The notes below the pieces were generated by a model. That model saw only the letters and a program-made list of their open reading frames with translations. It did not search any database and was not told where the DNA came from. The translations under genes and the position numbers were made by a program. This document shows, one piece after another, positions 44,251 to 51,373 of a stretch of DNA of 64,000 nucleotides. The DNA is taken from positions 1,014,576 through 1,078,575 of the forward strand of contig JANLFQ010000001.1 of NCBI GenBank assembly GCA_024653355.1, read 5' to 3'. Position 1 is the first letter of the stretch. Every line of letters begins with the position of its first letter. The DNA is from a candidate division WOR-3 bacterium (lineage in GTDB: Bacteria; Hydrothermota; Tepidihabitantia; Tepidihabitantales; Tepidihabitantaceae).

Positions 44251-44279
44251 ATTATAGACTTAAAAAAAGTTGTTGTCAA
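44251..44279 (-). promoter_or_regulatory. Consensus promoter of the structured-leader gene
   Basis: Minus strand: TTGACA (44279-44274), 17 bp, TATAAT (44256-44251); both boxes are perfect consensus. Confidence 0.8.
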
Positions 44280-44341
44280 ATTTTTTATTATGAAAGAAAA
44301 GACGGAGTTAATCGGCTCTGCCCTGAAGTTCGTTTTTTCTT

Positions 44342-44557
44342 TTAGCATGAAATTACAATCTGACCGGTATGAGTTTTTTCGCCCGTGCTCCAGCGGTACC
44401 GGTAGACCCCGACCCGAACATCAGCGCAGTTCAGAACCGATTAACGGTTGTTCTTGAACCCCGGTCAAATCAATTGCGTTTAACCTGATGTCGGTTAGAC
44501 CGACAATAGTAGTAAAAACTGTTCGCCCATACCGTTGAGCAGTACCATCTTCCGAAT
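44342..44557 (-). pseudogene. Decayed C-terminal end of an exported sorting-tail protein
   Basis: One minus-strand frame reads GLTDIRLNAIDLTGVQEQP and stops soon after at a TGA. A +1 shifted frame then gives VGVYRYRWSTGEKTHTGQIV and ends ISC plus a stop. This is the order of a linker and the last strands of a sorting tail (compare GVYFI...KTVIVR at 12626), with the middle of the domain deleted and a frameshift. No start or body of the gene remains upstream. Confidence 0.4.
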
Positions 44558-44664
44558 CGGAAAAACTGCTCGCCTTTCATTCGCCACCTGAAAATGTGTT
44601 TGACCATTAGAAAAACCCTGATTGTGTTGCCCGTTTTGACTCAAAAACCGCCCGAACTCAAATA

Positions 44665-44787
44665 TCCCATACCATCCCCGAGACCGTACCGGGGTTGGGC
44701 AGGGAAAAGTTCGCTCCTATTGGCTAACATACTGATTAACAATACCTTATATGAAAAACAACAACTTCCGGTTGTATACTTTAAAGT
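44665..44787 (-). repeat. Dispersed three-block intergenic repeat, copy 2
   Basis: Inverted relative to copy 1 at 9883-10005. In plus coordinates: block 1 at 44774-44787, 65 bases, block 2 at 44689-44708, 9 bases, block 3 at 44665-44679. In this copy block 1 is part of a larger palindrome. Confidence 0.65.
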
Positions 44788-44801
44788 ATACTGAACCGGA
44801 A
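44766..44801. other. 36-base interrupted palindrome
   Basis: TTCCGGTT, the perfect 18-base palindrome GTATACTTTAAAGTATAC (44774-44791), two bases, AACCGGAA. Candidate operator or cruciform upstream of the nitroreductase gene. The remaining bases of 44558-44878 show nothing I can name. Confidence 0.5.
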
Positions 44802-44878
44802 ACACCATTCTGACTTTTCACCATTCAGAGTTCGGGCTCAAGATAAGCAAGATGGGTTGACCGCTCTTGCCAATTTTA

Positions 44879-44906
44879 TTGACCAGTTTGTTGGAAACGG
44901 TAAACT
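44879..44906 (+). promoter_or_regulatory. Probable promoter of the nitroreductase operon
   Basis: TTGACC (44879-44884), 16 bp, TAAACT (44901-44906), followed by GGAGGT and the ATG at 44927. Confidence 0.5.
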
Positions 44907-44926
44907 TACCGGTAATGGAGGTTAGA

Positions 44927-45487
44927 ATGACGGTATCAGAAGCAATTAACTCCCGCCGCGCTTACCGCTCGCTGGCACCGGTTGCGATTAACGAGCGGTT
45001 GATTCAGGACCTGACCAATTGTGCCCAGTTGGCGCCCACCTGTTTCAACAATCAACCGGCGCGGTTTGTGTTTGTCTATGACCCGAAAATTCTTGAGCAA
45101 CTGAAACCCGCGTTCAGCAAGGGAAACGAATGGTGCTTTGCCGCCTCAATGGTCATTGCGGTGTTTGCCGAAAAGGAGGCGGACTGCGTCATTCACGACC
45201 GGGAGTACTACCTTTTTGACACCGGTATCCAGACCGCCTTCCTCATCCTGCGGGCAACTGAACTGGGACTTGTTGCCCACCCCATTGCCGGTTATAGTCC
45301 CAAAAAGGTGCGTGAAATTCTCAACATCCCGGAACGGTTTACCATCATTACCCTGATTCTGATTGGTAAACACGCTGATACCATCAGCCCGGTCCTATCC
45401 GAAAAGCAGGTGGAATGGGAAAAAACCCGGCCCGAACGGCTTCCTCAAGAAAAAGTGATGTTCCTCAACCGTTACACCGGAGATTGA
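44927..45487 (+). CDS. Nitroreductase family flavoprotein
   Basis: 186 residues starting MTVSEAINSRRAYRSLAP, the FMN-phosphate-binding opening of the family (R-R-x-x-R-x). Further blocks are LAPTCFNNQPARFVFV and LVAHPIAGYSPKKVREILNI. These FMN enzymes reduce nitro or quinone compounds, enones or other substrates with NAD(P)H or ferredoxin; the physiological substrate is unknown. The ATG at 44927 has GGAGGT upstream; 20 additional in-frame codons overlap the promoter and are discarded. Confidence 0.92.
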   Translation: MTVSEAINSRRAYRSLAPVAINERLIQDLTNCAQLAPTCFNNQPARFVFVYDPKILEQLKPAFSKGNEWCFAASMVIAVFAEKEADCVIHDREYYLFDTGIQTAFLILRATELGLVAHPIAGYSPKKVREILNIPERFTIITLILIGKHADTISPVLSEKQVEWEKTRPERLPQEKVMFLNRYTGD

Positions 45488-45490
45488 ACG

Positions 45491-45733
45491 ATGCGGCGCC
45501 TTCGTAAAGCACACATCTATGTTGGGATGGTAGTCGCGCCCTTTGTTCTCGTAACCGCCTTGACCGGCGTACTGATTCTACTGTTTCAAAAATTCTACGA
45601 CCTTTTACACCTCCACGCCTGGTTCCGATGGGGCGGGGTGCTGATTGGCATCGGCTTGATATTTATGATGGTCTCGGGCACAGTACTGCGGTTAAAAGAG
45701 GTTCTGAGCCGGAAAAGGAAAAGACAACCGTAA
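45491..45733 (+). CDS. PepSY-associated-type small membrane protein
   Basis: 80 residues with two transmembrane helices. The opening LRKAHIYVGMVVAPFVLVTA, running into LTGVLILL, is the usual first span of PepSY-associated TM proteins; the second span is GGVLIGIGLIFMMVSGTVL, and the tail is basic. The periplasmic PepSY domains are missing, so it is a minimal form. It follows the nitroreductase by three bases and may anchor or supply electrons to it; that is speculation. Confidence 0.65.
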   Translation: MRRLRKAHIYVGMVVAPFVLVTALTGVLILLFQKFYDLLHLHAWFRWGGVLIGIGLIFMMVSGTVLRLKEVLSRKRKRQP

Positions 45734-45740
45734 CCATCAG

Positions 45741-46325
45741 ATGGAACCGAACCGGCTAACAGTCGTCGCCATTGTCGCAACATTTCTTGGACTTCTGATA
45801 TGCTTTTTCGGGTATCGTCTGCTTCGGTTCACCCTTGCGGTTGTCGGATTGGCGCTGGGCGCCTACCTTGGCAGTTTCATCGCCCTGACCCTTCACAGCA
45901 CCGTTCCAATAACCGCCGTCATCGTCATTGTCCTGTCAATCGTTGGCGCGCTTCTGATGTCCTTACTGTTAAAACTGGGCATTTTTCTGCTCGGCGCCGC
46001 GGGGGCGGTCTTACTCGCTCGCACTTTGATTGGTACCGCCACAGGCTATCACCTCTTAATCAAATTACTTGCCGGTGTCGTGGGCGGTGTTCTCGCCCTT
46101 TTAATAAGTCGTCCGGTTCTGTGCCTCTTGACCGCCTTTATCGGCTCCTGGTCGGCAGTTACCGGTATCTTCTCTCTTTTGATGCATAACACCAACTGGA
46201 ACTGGCGCGGCTTAAGTTCGCCCCTGCTTACGCTGTCCTGGGTTTGCCTTGCCATTGTTGGATTTCTTGTCCAGGTTTCTGCCCGCCGAAAAAGAAAACA
46301 TAACACCCCGCCCGAGAAGAGATAA
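45741..46325 (+). CDS. DUF4203-like integral membrane protein
   Basis: 194 residues with seven predicted membrane spans rich in Gly, Ala and Leu (FFGYRLLRFTLAVVGLALGA, LGIFLLGAAGAVLLARTLIG), the pattern of TMEM198/DUF4203 proteins, whose function is unknown. The C-terminal tail is basic (RRKRKHNTPPEKR). It sits seven bases after the previous gene, so is probably cotranscribed. Confidence 0.65.
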   Translation: MEPNRLTVVAIVATFLGLLICFFGYRLLRFTLAVVGLALGAYLGSFIALTLHSTVPITAVIVIVLSIVGALLMSLLLKLGIFLLGAAGAVLLARTLIGTATGYHLLIKLLAGVVGGVLALLISRPVLCLLTAFIGSWSAVTGIFSLLMHNTNWNWRGLSSPLLTLSWVCLAIVGFLVQVSARRKRKHNTPPEKR

Positions 46326-46350
46326 AATCGGCTCTATTTTACCCATCGGT

Positions 46351-46378
46351 TTGACTTCAACTGCCGGTTAAGTAAAAT
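46351..46378 (+). promoter_or_regulatory. Leaderless promoter of the RseC-like gene
   Basis: TTGACT (46351-46356), 16 bp, TAAAAT (46373-46378), five bases to the GTG at 46384. Confidence 0.65.
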
Positions 46379-46383
46379 TTTTT

Positions 46384-46905
46384 GTGCCCGCAGAAACTCC
46401 GCAGACCGGTTCAGAAGAGCCCGGCGTTGTTAAAACTATTTACGACGACCGGGCTGAGGTTGAAGTTGTCCCTTCAGACTCCTGCCGACACTGTGGTGCG
46501 GCTCATCTCTGTAACTGGTCCTGTGAACGCACCCGGACGATTGTTGCCCGCAACCCGATTGGTGCTAAACCGGGTGACAGAGTGTATATCCAGCACGAAG
46601 AAAAAGAGCGGCTCCGTTCCAGTCTGTTGCTATTTGGTCTGCCCGCCTTGCTGATGATTGCCGGTGTCCTCATTGGTGCGACCATTTTAAACGACCGCGC
46701 CGCGGTAATCCTTGCCGGCATCGGGCTTTTAATTGCCATCGCTCTCGTCCGGCTCATCGAGCGTCGCCGGGCACATTCGGGCACCGGGTTACCAGTAATT
46801 ACCCGGCGCGCGGTTGAAAATCAACATTTAGGAGGTCAAGATGAAAAAAACTCTGACAGTTCTGCTGATTGTGTTGACTGCCCTGAGCACCGCAAAGGAG
46901 GGTAG
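46384..46905 (+). CDS. RseC/MucC family positive regulator
   Basis: 173 residues. The N-terminal domain has the family cysteine cluster CRHCGAAHLCNWSC (residues about 34-47), followed by KPGDRVYIQHEEKERLRSS and two membrane spans (SLLLFGLPALLMIAGVLIG and the next). RseC proteins modulate sigma-E signalling or the Rnf/Rsx electron-transfer complex. The nearby ECF sigma/anti-sigma pair makes either link possible. The last 21 codons overlap the next gene in another frame, so the tail may be drifting. Confidence 0.8.
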   Translation: MPAETPQTGSEEPGVVKTIYDDRAEVEVVPSDSCRHCGAAHLCNWSCERTRTIVARNPIGAKPGDRVYIQHEEKERLRSSLLLFGLPALLMIAGVLIGATILNDRAAVILAGIGLLIAIALVRLIERRRAHSGTGLPVITRRAVENQHLGGQDEKNSDSSADCVDCPEHRKGG

Positions 46906-47764
46906 TTTGCCACCGTTGGAAAATCCGGAACACAGCGACACCAACTTCTGGAAAGATGTGAAGTTCGTCCCGGACACCAAGGCGCCTGCCTCTGGCAAGG
47001 GCAGTTATCAGGGGTGGTTCCATCAGGACAACATCGATATCAGCCGGCTCGATTCGGGCATCATCCGTGCCCGGGTGGAAGGAGAATGGCAGGAGTTCAA
47101 ACTCGTTTCTGTGCCCGAAGGTTTTATCAACTGGAACTTCAGCCGGCGCCTTGCCCAGTTAAGCAAAATCCGCGCCCTGATGAAAAGCCCGAGCGGTGAT
47201 ATGCCCGAGATTGCCGGACCGCACAACGGCATCGTTGCCAGCCATGGCAGAAAACGCCACGACGCTTACTTCTCCCTCAACAATGCGGTCAAAGGGATGG
47301 GCTGGCTTCCGAAAAAGGAAAAACTGCCGGAAATGATTGCCCTCCTCCAGCGCACCTGGAACGACTCAATGGAAAGGAAAATCACCATCCTCGAAAGCCT
47401 CTACAACCAGGGCGCCGAACTGTTTGACCTTACCAAGCAAACATCGCTGGAACTGTACTCCAACCCCGCGTTCGAAACCCACACCTTTTTAAATCAGATG
47501 ACCGACCCCGGTGTCGCCATCGTCTTTCTCGACCTGCCCAAATCTTACGAGTTGCGTGCCATCGCCCAGATGCTCCACCCTGCGGACCCGCATCTGACCG
47601 ATTACGAAAAACAGGTTGTGGAATATGTCAACCTTGTCCACGACTACTTCCATGGCGCATCACCCCAGAAATCGATTGCCGTCCTCTACCATATCGTACA
47701 GGTGTTTGACAATTCGCCGGGCAAGTGGCGCGGCCAGCGAGTGATGCCGCCGCTTGAAAGGTGA
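46841..47764 (+). CDS. Exported protein of unknown function
   Basis: 307 residues with a signal peptide (KKTLTVLLIVLTALSTAKEG) and AGGAGGT just before the ATG. The mature part is mostly helical and I recognise no family; conserved-looking patches include GPHNGIVASHGRKRHDAYFS and YEKQVVEYVNLVHDYFHG. It overlaps the RseC-like gene by 65 bases. It lies directly upstream of the ECF sigma factor but has a separate promoter boundary. Confidence 0.65.
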   Translation: MKKTLTVLLIVLTALSTAKEGSLPPLENPEHSDTNFWKDVKFVPDTKAPASGKGSYQGWFHQDNIDISRLDSGIIRARVEGEWQEFKLVSVPEGFINWNFSRRLAQLSKIRALMKSPSGDMPEIAGPHNGIVASHGRKRHDAYFSLNNAVKGMGWLPKKEKLPEMIALLQRTWNDSMERKITILESLYNQGAELFDLTKQTSLELYSNPAFETHTFLNQMTDPGVAIVFLDLPKSYELRAIAQMLHPADPHLTDYEKQVVEYVNLVHDYFHGASPQKSIAVLYHIVQVFDNSPGKWRGQRVMPPLER

Positions 47765-47783
47765 AAATCGCGGTTGCGGGAGG

Positions 47784-47811
47784 TTGACAGTCTCCCGGTG
47801 GTGAATATCCT
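47784..47811 (+). promoter_or_regulatory. Promoter of the ECF sigma gene
   Basis: TTGACA (47784-47789), 16 bp, TATCCT (47806-47811), then eight bases to the GTG at 47820. An overlapping TATAAT (47811-47816) would need a 21-bp spacer. No Shine-Dalgarno site. Confidence 0.6.
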
Positions 47812-47819
47812 ATAATGCC

Positions 47820-48425
47820 GTGGCAACAGGCAAAACCCTTCAAGTAGCCGCTCCCGGACTACCGGTCGGTGATGATGAACTGGTACGCCGGGCACAGCGC
47901 GGTAATACCGAGGCTTTTGAAGAACTGGTCCGGCGCTACGAGAGCCGAGTTTACAATATAACCTATCGGTTGCTCGGCAATGAGGAGGATGCCGCCGAAG
48001 CCCTCCAGGACACCTTCATCCGTGCCTATCGGGCAATCTCCCGGTTTAAATTCAAATCCAGTTTCTACACCTGGCTTTACCGCATTGCAACCAATGTCAG
48101 CCTGACAAAACTGCGCCGGCGCAAAACCCAGGACACGATATCGCTCGACGAACCGATAAAGGACACCGACGACCTCCAGTTTGACATCCCGGACTCGCAA
48201 TACACCCCGGAACAGGTGTTTGAACAGAAGCGCCTCCGCGAAAAATTACAGGAAGCGATTGACCGATTGCCCGCTGAATATCGGACGGTGGTTGTGATGC
48301 GTGATTTGCAGGGATTGAGTAATGAAGAGGTCAGTAAGACGCTGGGGTTGTCCGTCCCGGCAGTAAAGTCGCGCCTCCATCGGGGCCGAATGGCGTTGCG
48401 TGAACAACTGGCGCGCTACCTGTAA
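47820..48425 (+). CDS. ECF-type RNA polymerase sigma factor
   Basis: 201 residues. Region 2 (ELVRRAQRGNTEAFEELVRR, then AEALQDTFIRAYRAISRFK and FYTWLYRIATNVSLTKLRR) and region 4 (RLPAEYRTVVVMRDLQGLSN, then VKSRLHRGRMALREQL) are intact, with no region 3. It closely follows the SigE/SigW pattern of envelope-stress sigma factors. Nine bases downstream is a zinc-binding anti-sigma candidate, so the two form a regulatory pair. The GTG start is near-leaderless. Confidence 0.93.
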   Translation: MATGKTLQVAAPGLPVGDDELVRRAQRGNTEAFEELVRRYESRVYNITYRLLGNEEDAAEALQDTFIRAYRAISRFKFKSSFYTWLYRIATNVSLTKLRRRKTQDTISLDEPIKDTDDLQFDIPDSQYTPEQVFEQKRLREKLQEAIDRLPAEYRTVVVMRDLQGLSNEEVSKTLGLSVPAVKSRLHRGRMALREQLARYL

Positions 48426-48434
48426 AGGAGCGAT

Positions 48435-48695
48435 ATGAAAAAGAAAGGTTCGGAGACAATCGACTGCGTTAAAATAACAAAGTGGGCGGCGTTTTATGTT
48501 GACGGCGAGGCACCGGCAACAATCAAACAGGCGATACTGCTCCATATCCAGACCTGTCGCTCCTGTGCCCAACTGGTACACGACCTGCAACGCACCGTCG
48601 CCTATTGTCGCCTTGAACCCGGTTGCTGCGTCCCACCTGATGCCCACAAAAAACTGTGGGCTACGCTCAATAAACACCTGAAACGCAAAAAATAA
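48435..48695 (+). CDS. Soluble zinc-finger anti-sigma factor (ZAS type)
   Basis: 86 residues with the HxxxCxxC zinc motif (HIQTCRSC, residues about 36-43) after KWAAFYVDGEA, the usual order of zf-HC2 anti-sigma domains. It has no membrane span, so it would be a cytoplasmic, possibly redox-responsive inhibitor like RsrA. Two further cysteines (GCC) lie C-terminal. Coupled to the ECF sigma gene. Confidence 0.82.
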   Translation: MKKKGSETIDCVKITKWAAFYVDGEAPATIKQAILLHIQTCRSCAQLVHDLQRTVAYCRLEPGCCVPPDAHKKLWATLNKHLKRKK

Positions 48696-48710
48696 CTGCG
48701 GCGGAAACTG

Positions 48711-49784
48711 ATGCGGGTCGTGGTGGCGCTGTCCGGCGGTGTTGACTCTTCGGTCGCCGCCGCACTCCTCAAAGAGCAGGGCTACGAAGTAATCGGTGTA
48801 ACGATGCGCCTCTACGATGAACCTTCAACAACCGCCCCGAACCCGGGCTGCTGTGGTTCGGAGGCGGTAAAAAGTGCCCGGCGTGTTGCGCTCGTTCTGG
48901 ACATCCCCTTCTACACCCTTGACCTCCGCAATCAGTTCCGGCACCAGGTCATTGAACATTTCATCACCGAGTACGCGCAAGGCAGAACACCAAACCCCTG
49001 TGTGCGCTGTAACCAGTTGATAAAATTTGGTGCCCTGCGGGAAAAGGCGCGGCAATTTGATGCCCGATTCATCGCCACCGGTCATCACGCCCGGCGGAAA
49101 AAAGACGCTCAGGGGGTTTGGCATCTTTACAAAGGTGTTGACCCGAACAAAGACCAGTCTTACTTCCTTTACACCTTAACCCAGCAGCAGCTGGCAGAAC
49201 TTTTATTGCCAATCGGAGAATATACCAAGGAGGAGGTCCGGAAACTTGCCGCCGATTTCGGACTCCCCAATGCCCAACGCCCAGAAAGTCAGGAAATCTG
49301 TTTTGTGCCCGACAACGACTACGCCGCATTTCTGAAACAGATGCGCCCTGAAATCTTCCAGCCCGGACCAATCTACGACACAAACGGCAATCTACTTGGT
49401 GAACATCACGGCATCGCCCACTTCACCGTCGGTCAGCGCAAGGGTCTGAAAATCGCCCTGGGTGAACGCCGTTATGTTGTCAGAATTGACCCCCGGCGCA
49501 ATGCGGTTATCATTGGTTTCGAACAGGATGTCTATCACCGGGTTGTGAACGCCTCAGACGCTTCCTGGATTTCTGGTAAACCACCTGATGATATGACCCG
49601 GGTCTGGGCAAAGGTTCGTTATCAGGGCACGGGCTCCTGGGCTGAGTTAAAAATTCAGTCCGAAAATCGTGTCCGGGTCGTTTTTGACCAGCCCCAATGG
49701 GCACCAACGCCCGGTCAGGCTGTTGTCTTCTGGCAGGGCGAAGAGGTTCTGGGCGGGGCAACAATTGAAAGCAGTGAACGATAA
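48711..49784 (+). CDS. mnmA: tRNA 2-thiouridine synthase MnmA
   Basis: 357 residues. N-type ATP pyrophosphatase with the PP-loop LSGGVDSS (7-14). It thiolates U34 of Lys, Glu and Gln tRNAs. The cysteines are Cys97 and Cys100 in NPCVRCN and Cys197 in SQEICFVPD. This Cys-x2-Cys plus Cys arrangement is compatible either with the persulfide mechanism or with the three-cysteine [4Fe-4S] site reported for some MnmA enzymes. MnmE at 5862 acts on the same base. In this window the only cysteine-desulfurase homologue lacks its PLP lysine, so the sulfur source is an open question. Confidence 0.96.
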   Translation: MRVVVALSGGVDSSVAAALLKEQGYEVIGVTMRLYDEPSTTAPNPGCCGSEAVKSARRVALVLDIPFYTLDLRNQFRHQVIEHFITEYAQGRTPNPCVRCNQLIKFGALREKARQFDARFIATGHHARRKKDAQGVWHLYKGVDPNKDQSYFLYTLTQQQLAELLLPIGEYTKEEVRKLAADFGLPNAQRPESQEICFVPDNDYAAFLKQMRPEIFQPGPIYDTNGNLLGEHHGIAHFTVGQRKGLKIALGERRYVVRIDPRRNAVIIGFEQDVYHRVVNASDASWISGKPPDDMTRVWAKVRYQGTGSWAELKIQSENRVRVVFDQPQWAPTPGQAVVFWQGEEVLGGATIESSER

Positions 49785-49793
49785 GGAGGTTTT

Positions 49794-51365
49794 ATGAACT
49801 TAATTCTAACGTTGATTTTTGGTATCACCGTATCTTCAAAGGTTGACACGGTCATCGTCTATTCAAATCAGGTGGTCGTTGTCCGCACCGCCTCGGTCAC
49901 CTTGAACGGAAGCGCGGAACTGACAATTCCTAACCTGCCCGGTGCACTGGACAACAACTCCGTGCGGGTCCGCGCCCCGGGGTTACGCATCGGTGAGGTG
50001 CAGATAAAACCGGGTTACCTTGCCGAACCAACCCCTGAGGTCCGAAGGCTGGAAAGCCGGGTCAAGGCACTGGAAGACAGTTTAAAAATGCTTGAGGACG
50101 AAGGGAACATCCTCAAGGCAAAAGAAGATTTCCTCAATTCAATAAAACTGGGTACCCCGGAAATCATCGCCCGCGAACTCCAGCAGGGCAAGGTTGCCCC
50201 GGAGTCGTGGCGCGGTGCCCTGAACTTTGTTGCCGAAGAGTTAACTAAAGTAAAAATCCGCGCCCTTACCCTTTCCCGGCAGCAAGATGAGACCAGAAAA
50301 CGGCTTGATGCTGCCCGCCAGGAACTGGCTAATGCCCGCGCCCTGGTTGAAAACCGCAAACAGTTGCGGTTTGTCGCCGAAGGCGAACCCGGTTCCTATG
50401 CCTTGACCGTCTCCTACTCGCTACCCCGGGCAGCAAACTGGCAACCCTACTACGAACTGCGGGCAAAACCGGGCACCGACCAGGTTGACATCAACTACTT
50501 TGCCCGACTCAACCAGCGCACCGGCGAGGACTGGGAAGATGTCAAAATCATCCTCTCCACCGCAACACCGAGCCGTGAACTCCAGCCACCGCAACCTTAT
50601 CCCTGGTACCTGTGGTTGATTGAAGAAACCGCGCCGCGCGTAGCCCGCGCCGCGGCGGAATATACCTCTGAATCCGCTGTTCCGGAGGATGCCTTCAAAG
50701 CCCCACCCGCACCCGGTGGCGAAGAGCTATCAACTGTGGAAACCGGCGTATCCATCCAGTATGTCATTCCGGGTCGGGTGAGTTTAAAATCCGGGGAACA
50801 GGCAAAAAAACTGCCGTTAAAACAGATTACCCTGCCGGCACGGTTTGAGTACTACACCTTACCCCGTGCCAATGAAAAAGCCTTCCTCACCGCCCAACTC
50901 GCCAATACCTCTGACTTCATCCTCCTGAGCGGTGAAGCCAGCACCTATGTGGGCGACGAATACACCGGCACAACCACCATCGCCACCCTCGCACCGCAGG
51001 AGTCGCTGGAAATCGGCTTTGGCATTGATGACCGCATCAAAGTGAAACGGGAACTGGTCAAGACCTTCAAAACCCGCATTGGTTTTTTGAACAAAACCGA
51101 ACGGCTCCAGTTCGTCTATCACACCACGGTTGAAAACTTCAACCCGAAACCGATTAATATCAAAATCGTCGAACAGGTTCCCGTGTCCCAGCAGAAGGAA
51201 ATAAAAGTCACCATCACCCGGCAGGAACCAAAACCGACCGAGCAGAATGAAGCACAGGGCACTTTAACCTACATAACCGAAATCCCGTCGGGCAAGAAAT
51301 TTGAAATCAACCTTGAGTACAATGTTGAGTACCCGGCGGGAAAAAGGGTAAACGGGTTGTATTAG
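49794..51365 (+). CDS. DUF4139/DUF4140 family protein
   Basis: 523 residues with a short signal peptide (NLILTLIFGITVSS). The N-terminal DUF4140 domain (VIVYSNQVVVVRTASVTLNG) is followed by a long coiled coil (residues about 80-190, EVRRLESRVKALEDSLKMLE) and the beta-rich DUF4139 domain, with WQPYYELRAKPGTDQV and EDWEDVKIILSTATPS. This architecture is the mucoidy-inhibitor-A-like family, of unknown biochemical role, probably exported. AAGGAGG precedes the ATG. Confidence 0.85.
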   Translation: MNLILTLIFGITVSSKVDTVIVYSNQVVVVRTASVTLNGSAELTIPNLPGALDNNSVRVRAPGLRIGEVQIKPGYLAEPTPEVRRLESRVKALEDSLKMLEDEGNILKAKEDFLNSIKLGTPEIIARELQQGKVAPESWRGALNFVAEELTKVKIRALTLSRQQDETRKRLDAARQELANARALVENRKQLRFVAEGEPGSYALTVSYSLPRAANWQPYYELRAKPGTDQVDINYFARLNQRTGEDWEDVKIILSTATPSRELQPPQPYPWYLWLIEETAPRVARAAAEYTSESAVPEDAFKAPPAPGGEELSTVETGVSIQYVIPGRVSLKSGEQAKKLPLKQITLPARFEYYTLPRANEKAFLTAQLANTSDFILLSGEASTYVGDEYTGTTTIATLAPQESLEIGFGIDDRIKVKRELVKTFKTRIGFLNKTERLQFVYHTTVENFNPKPINIKIVEQVPVSQQKEIKVTITRQEPKPTEQNEAQGTLTYITEIPSGKKFEINLEYNVEYPAGKRVNGLY

Positions 51366-51373
51366 CCCGATTG

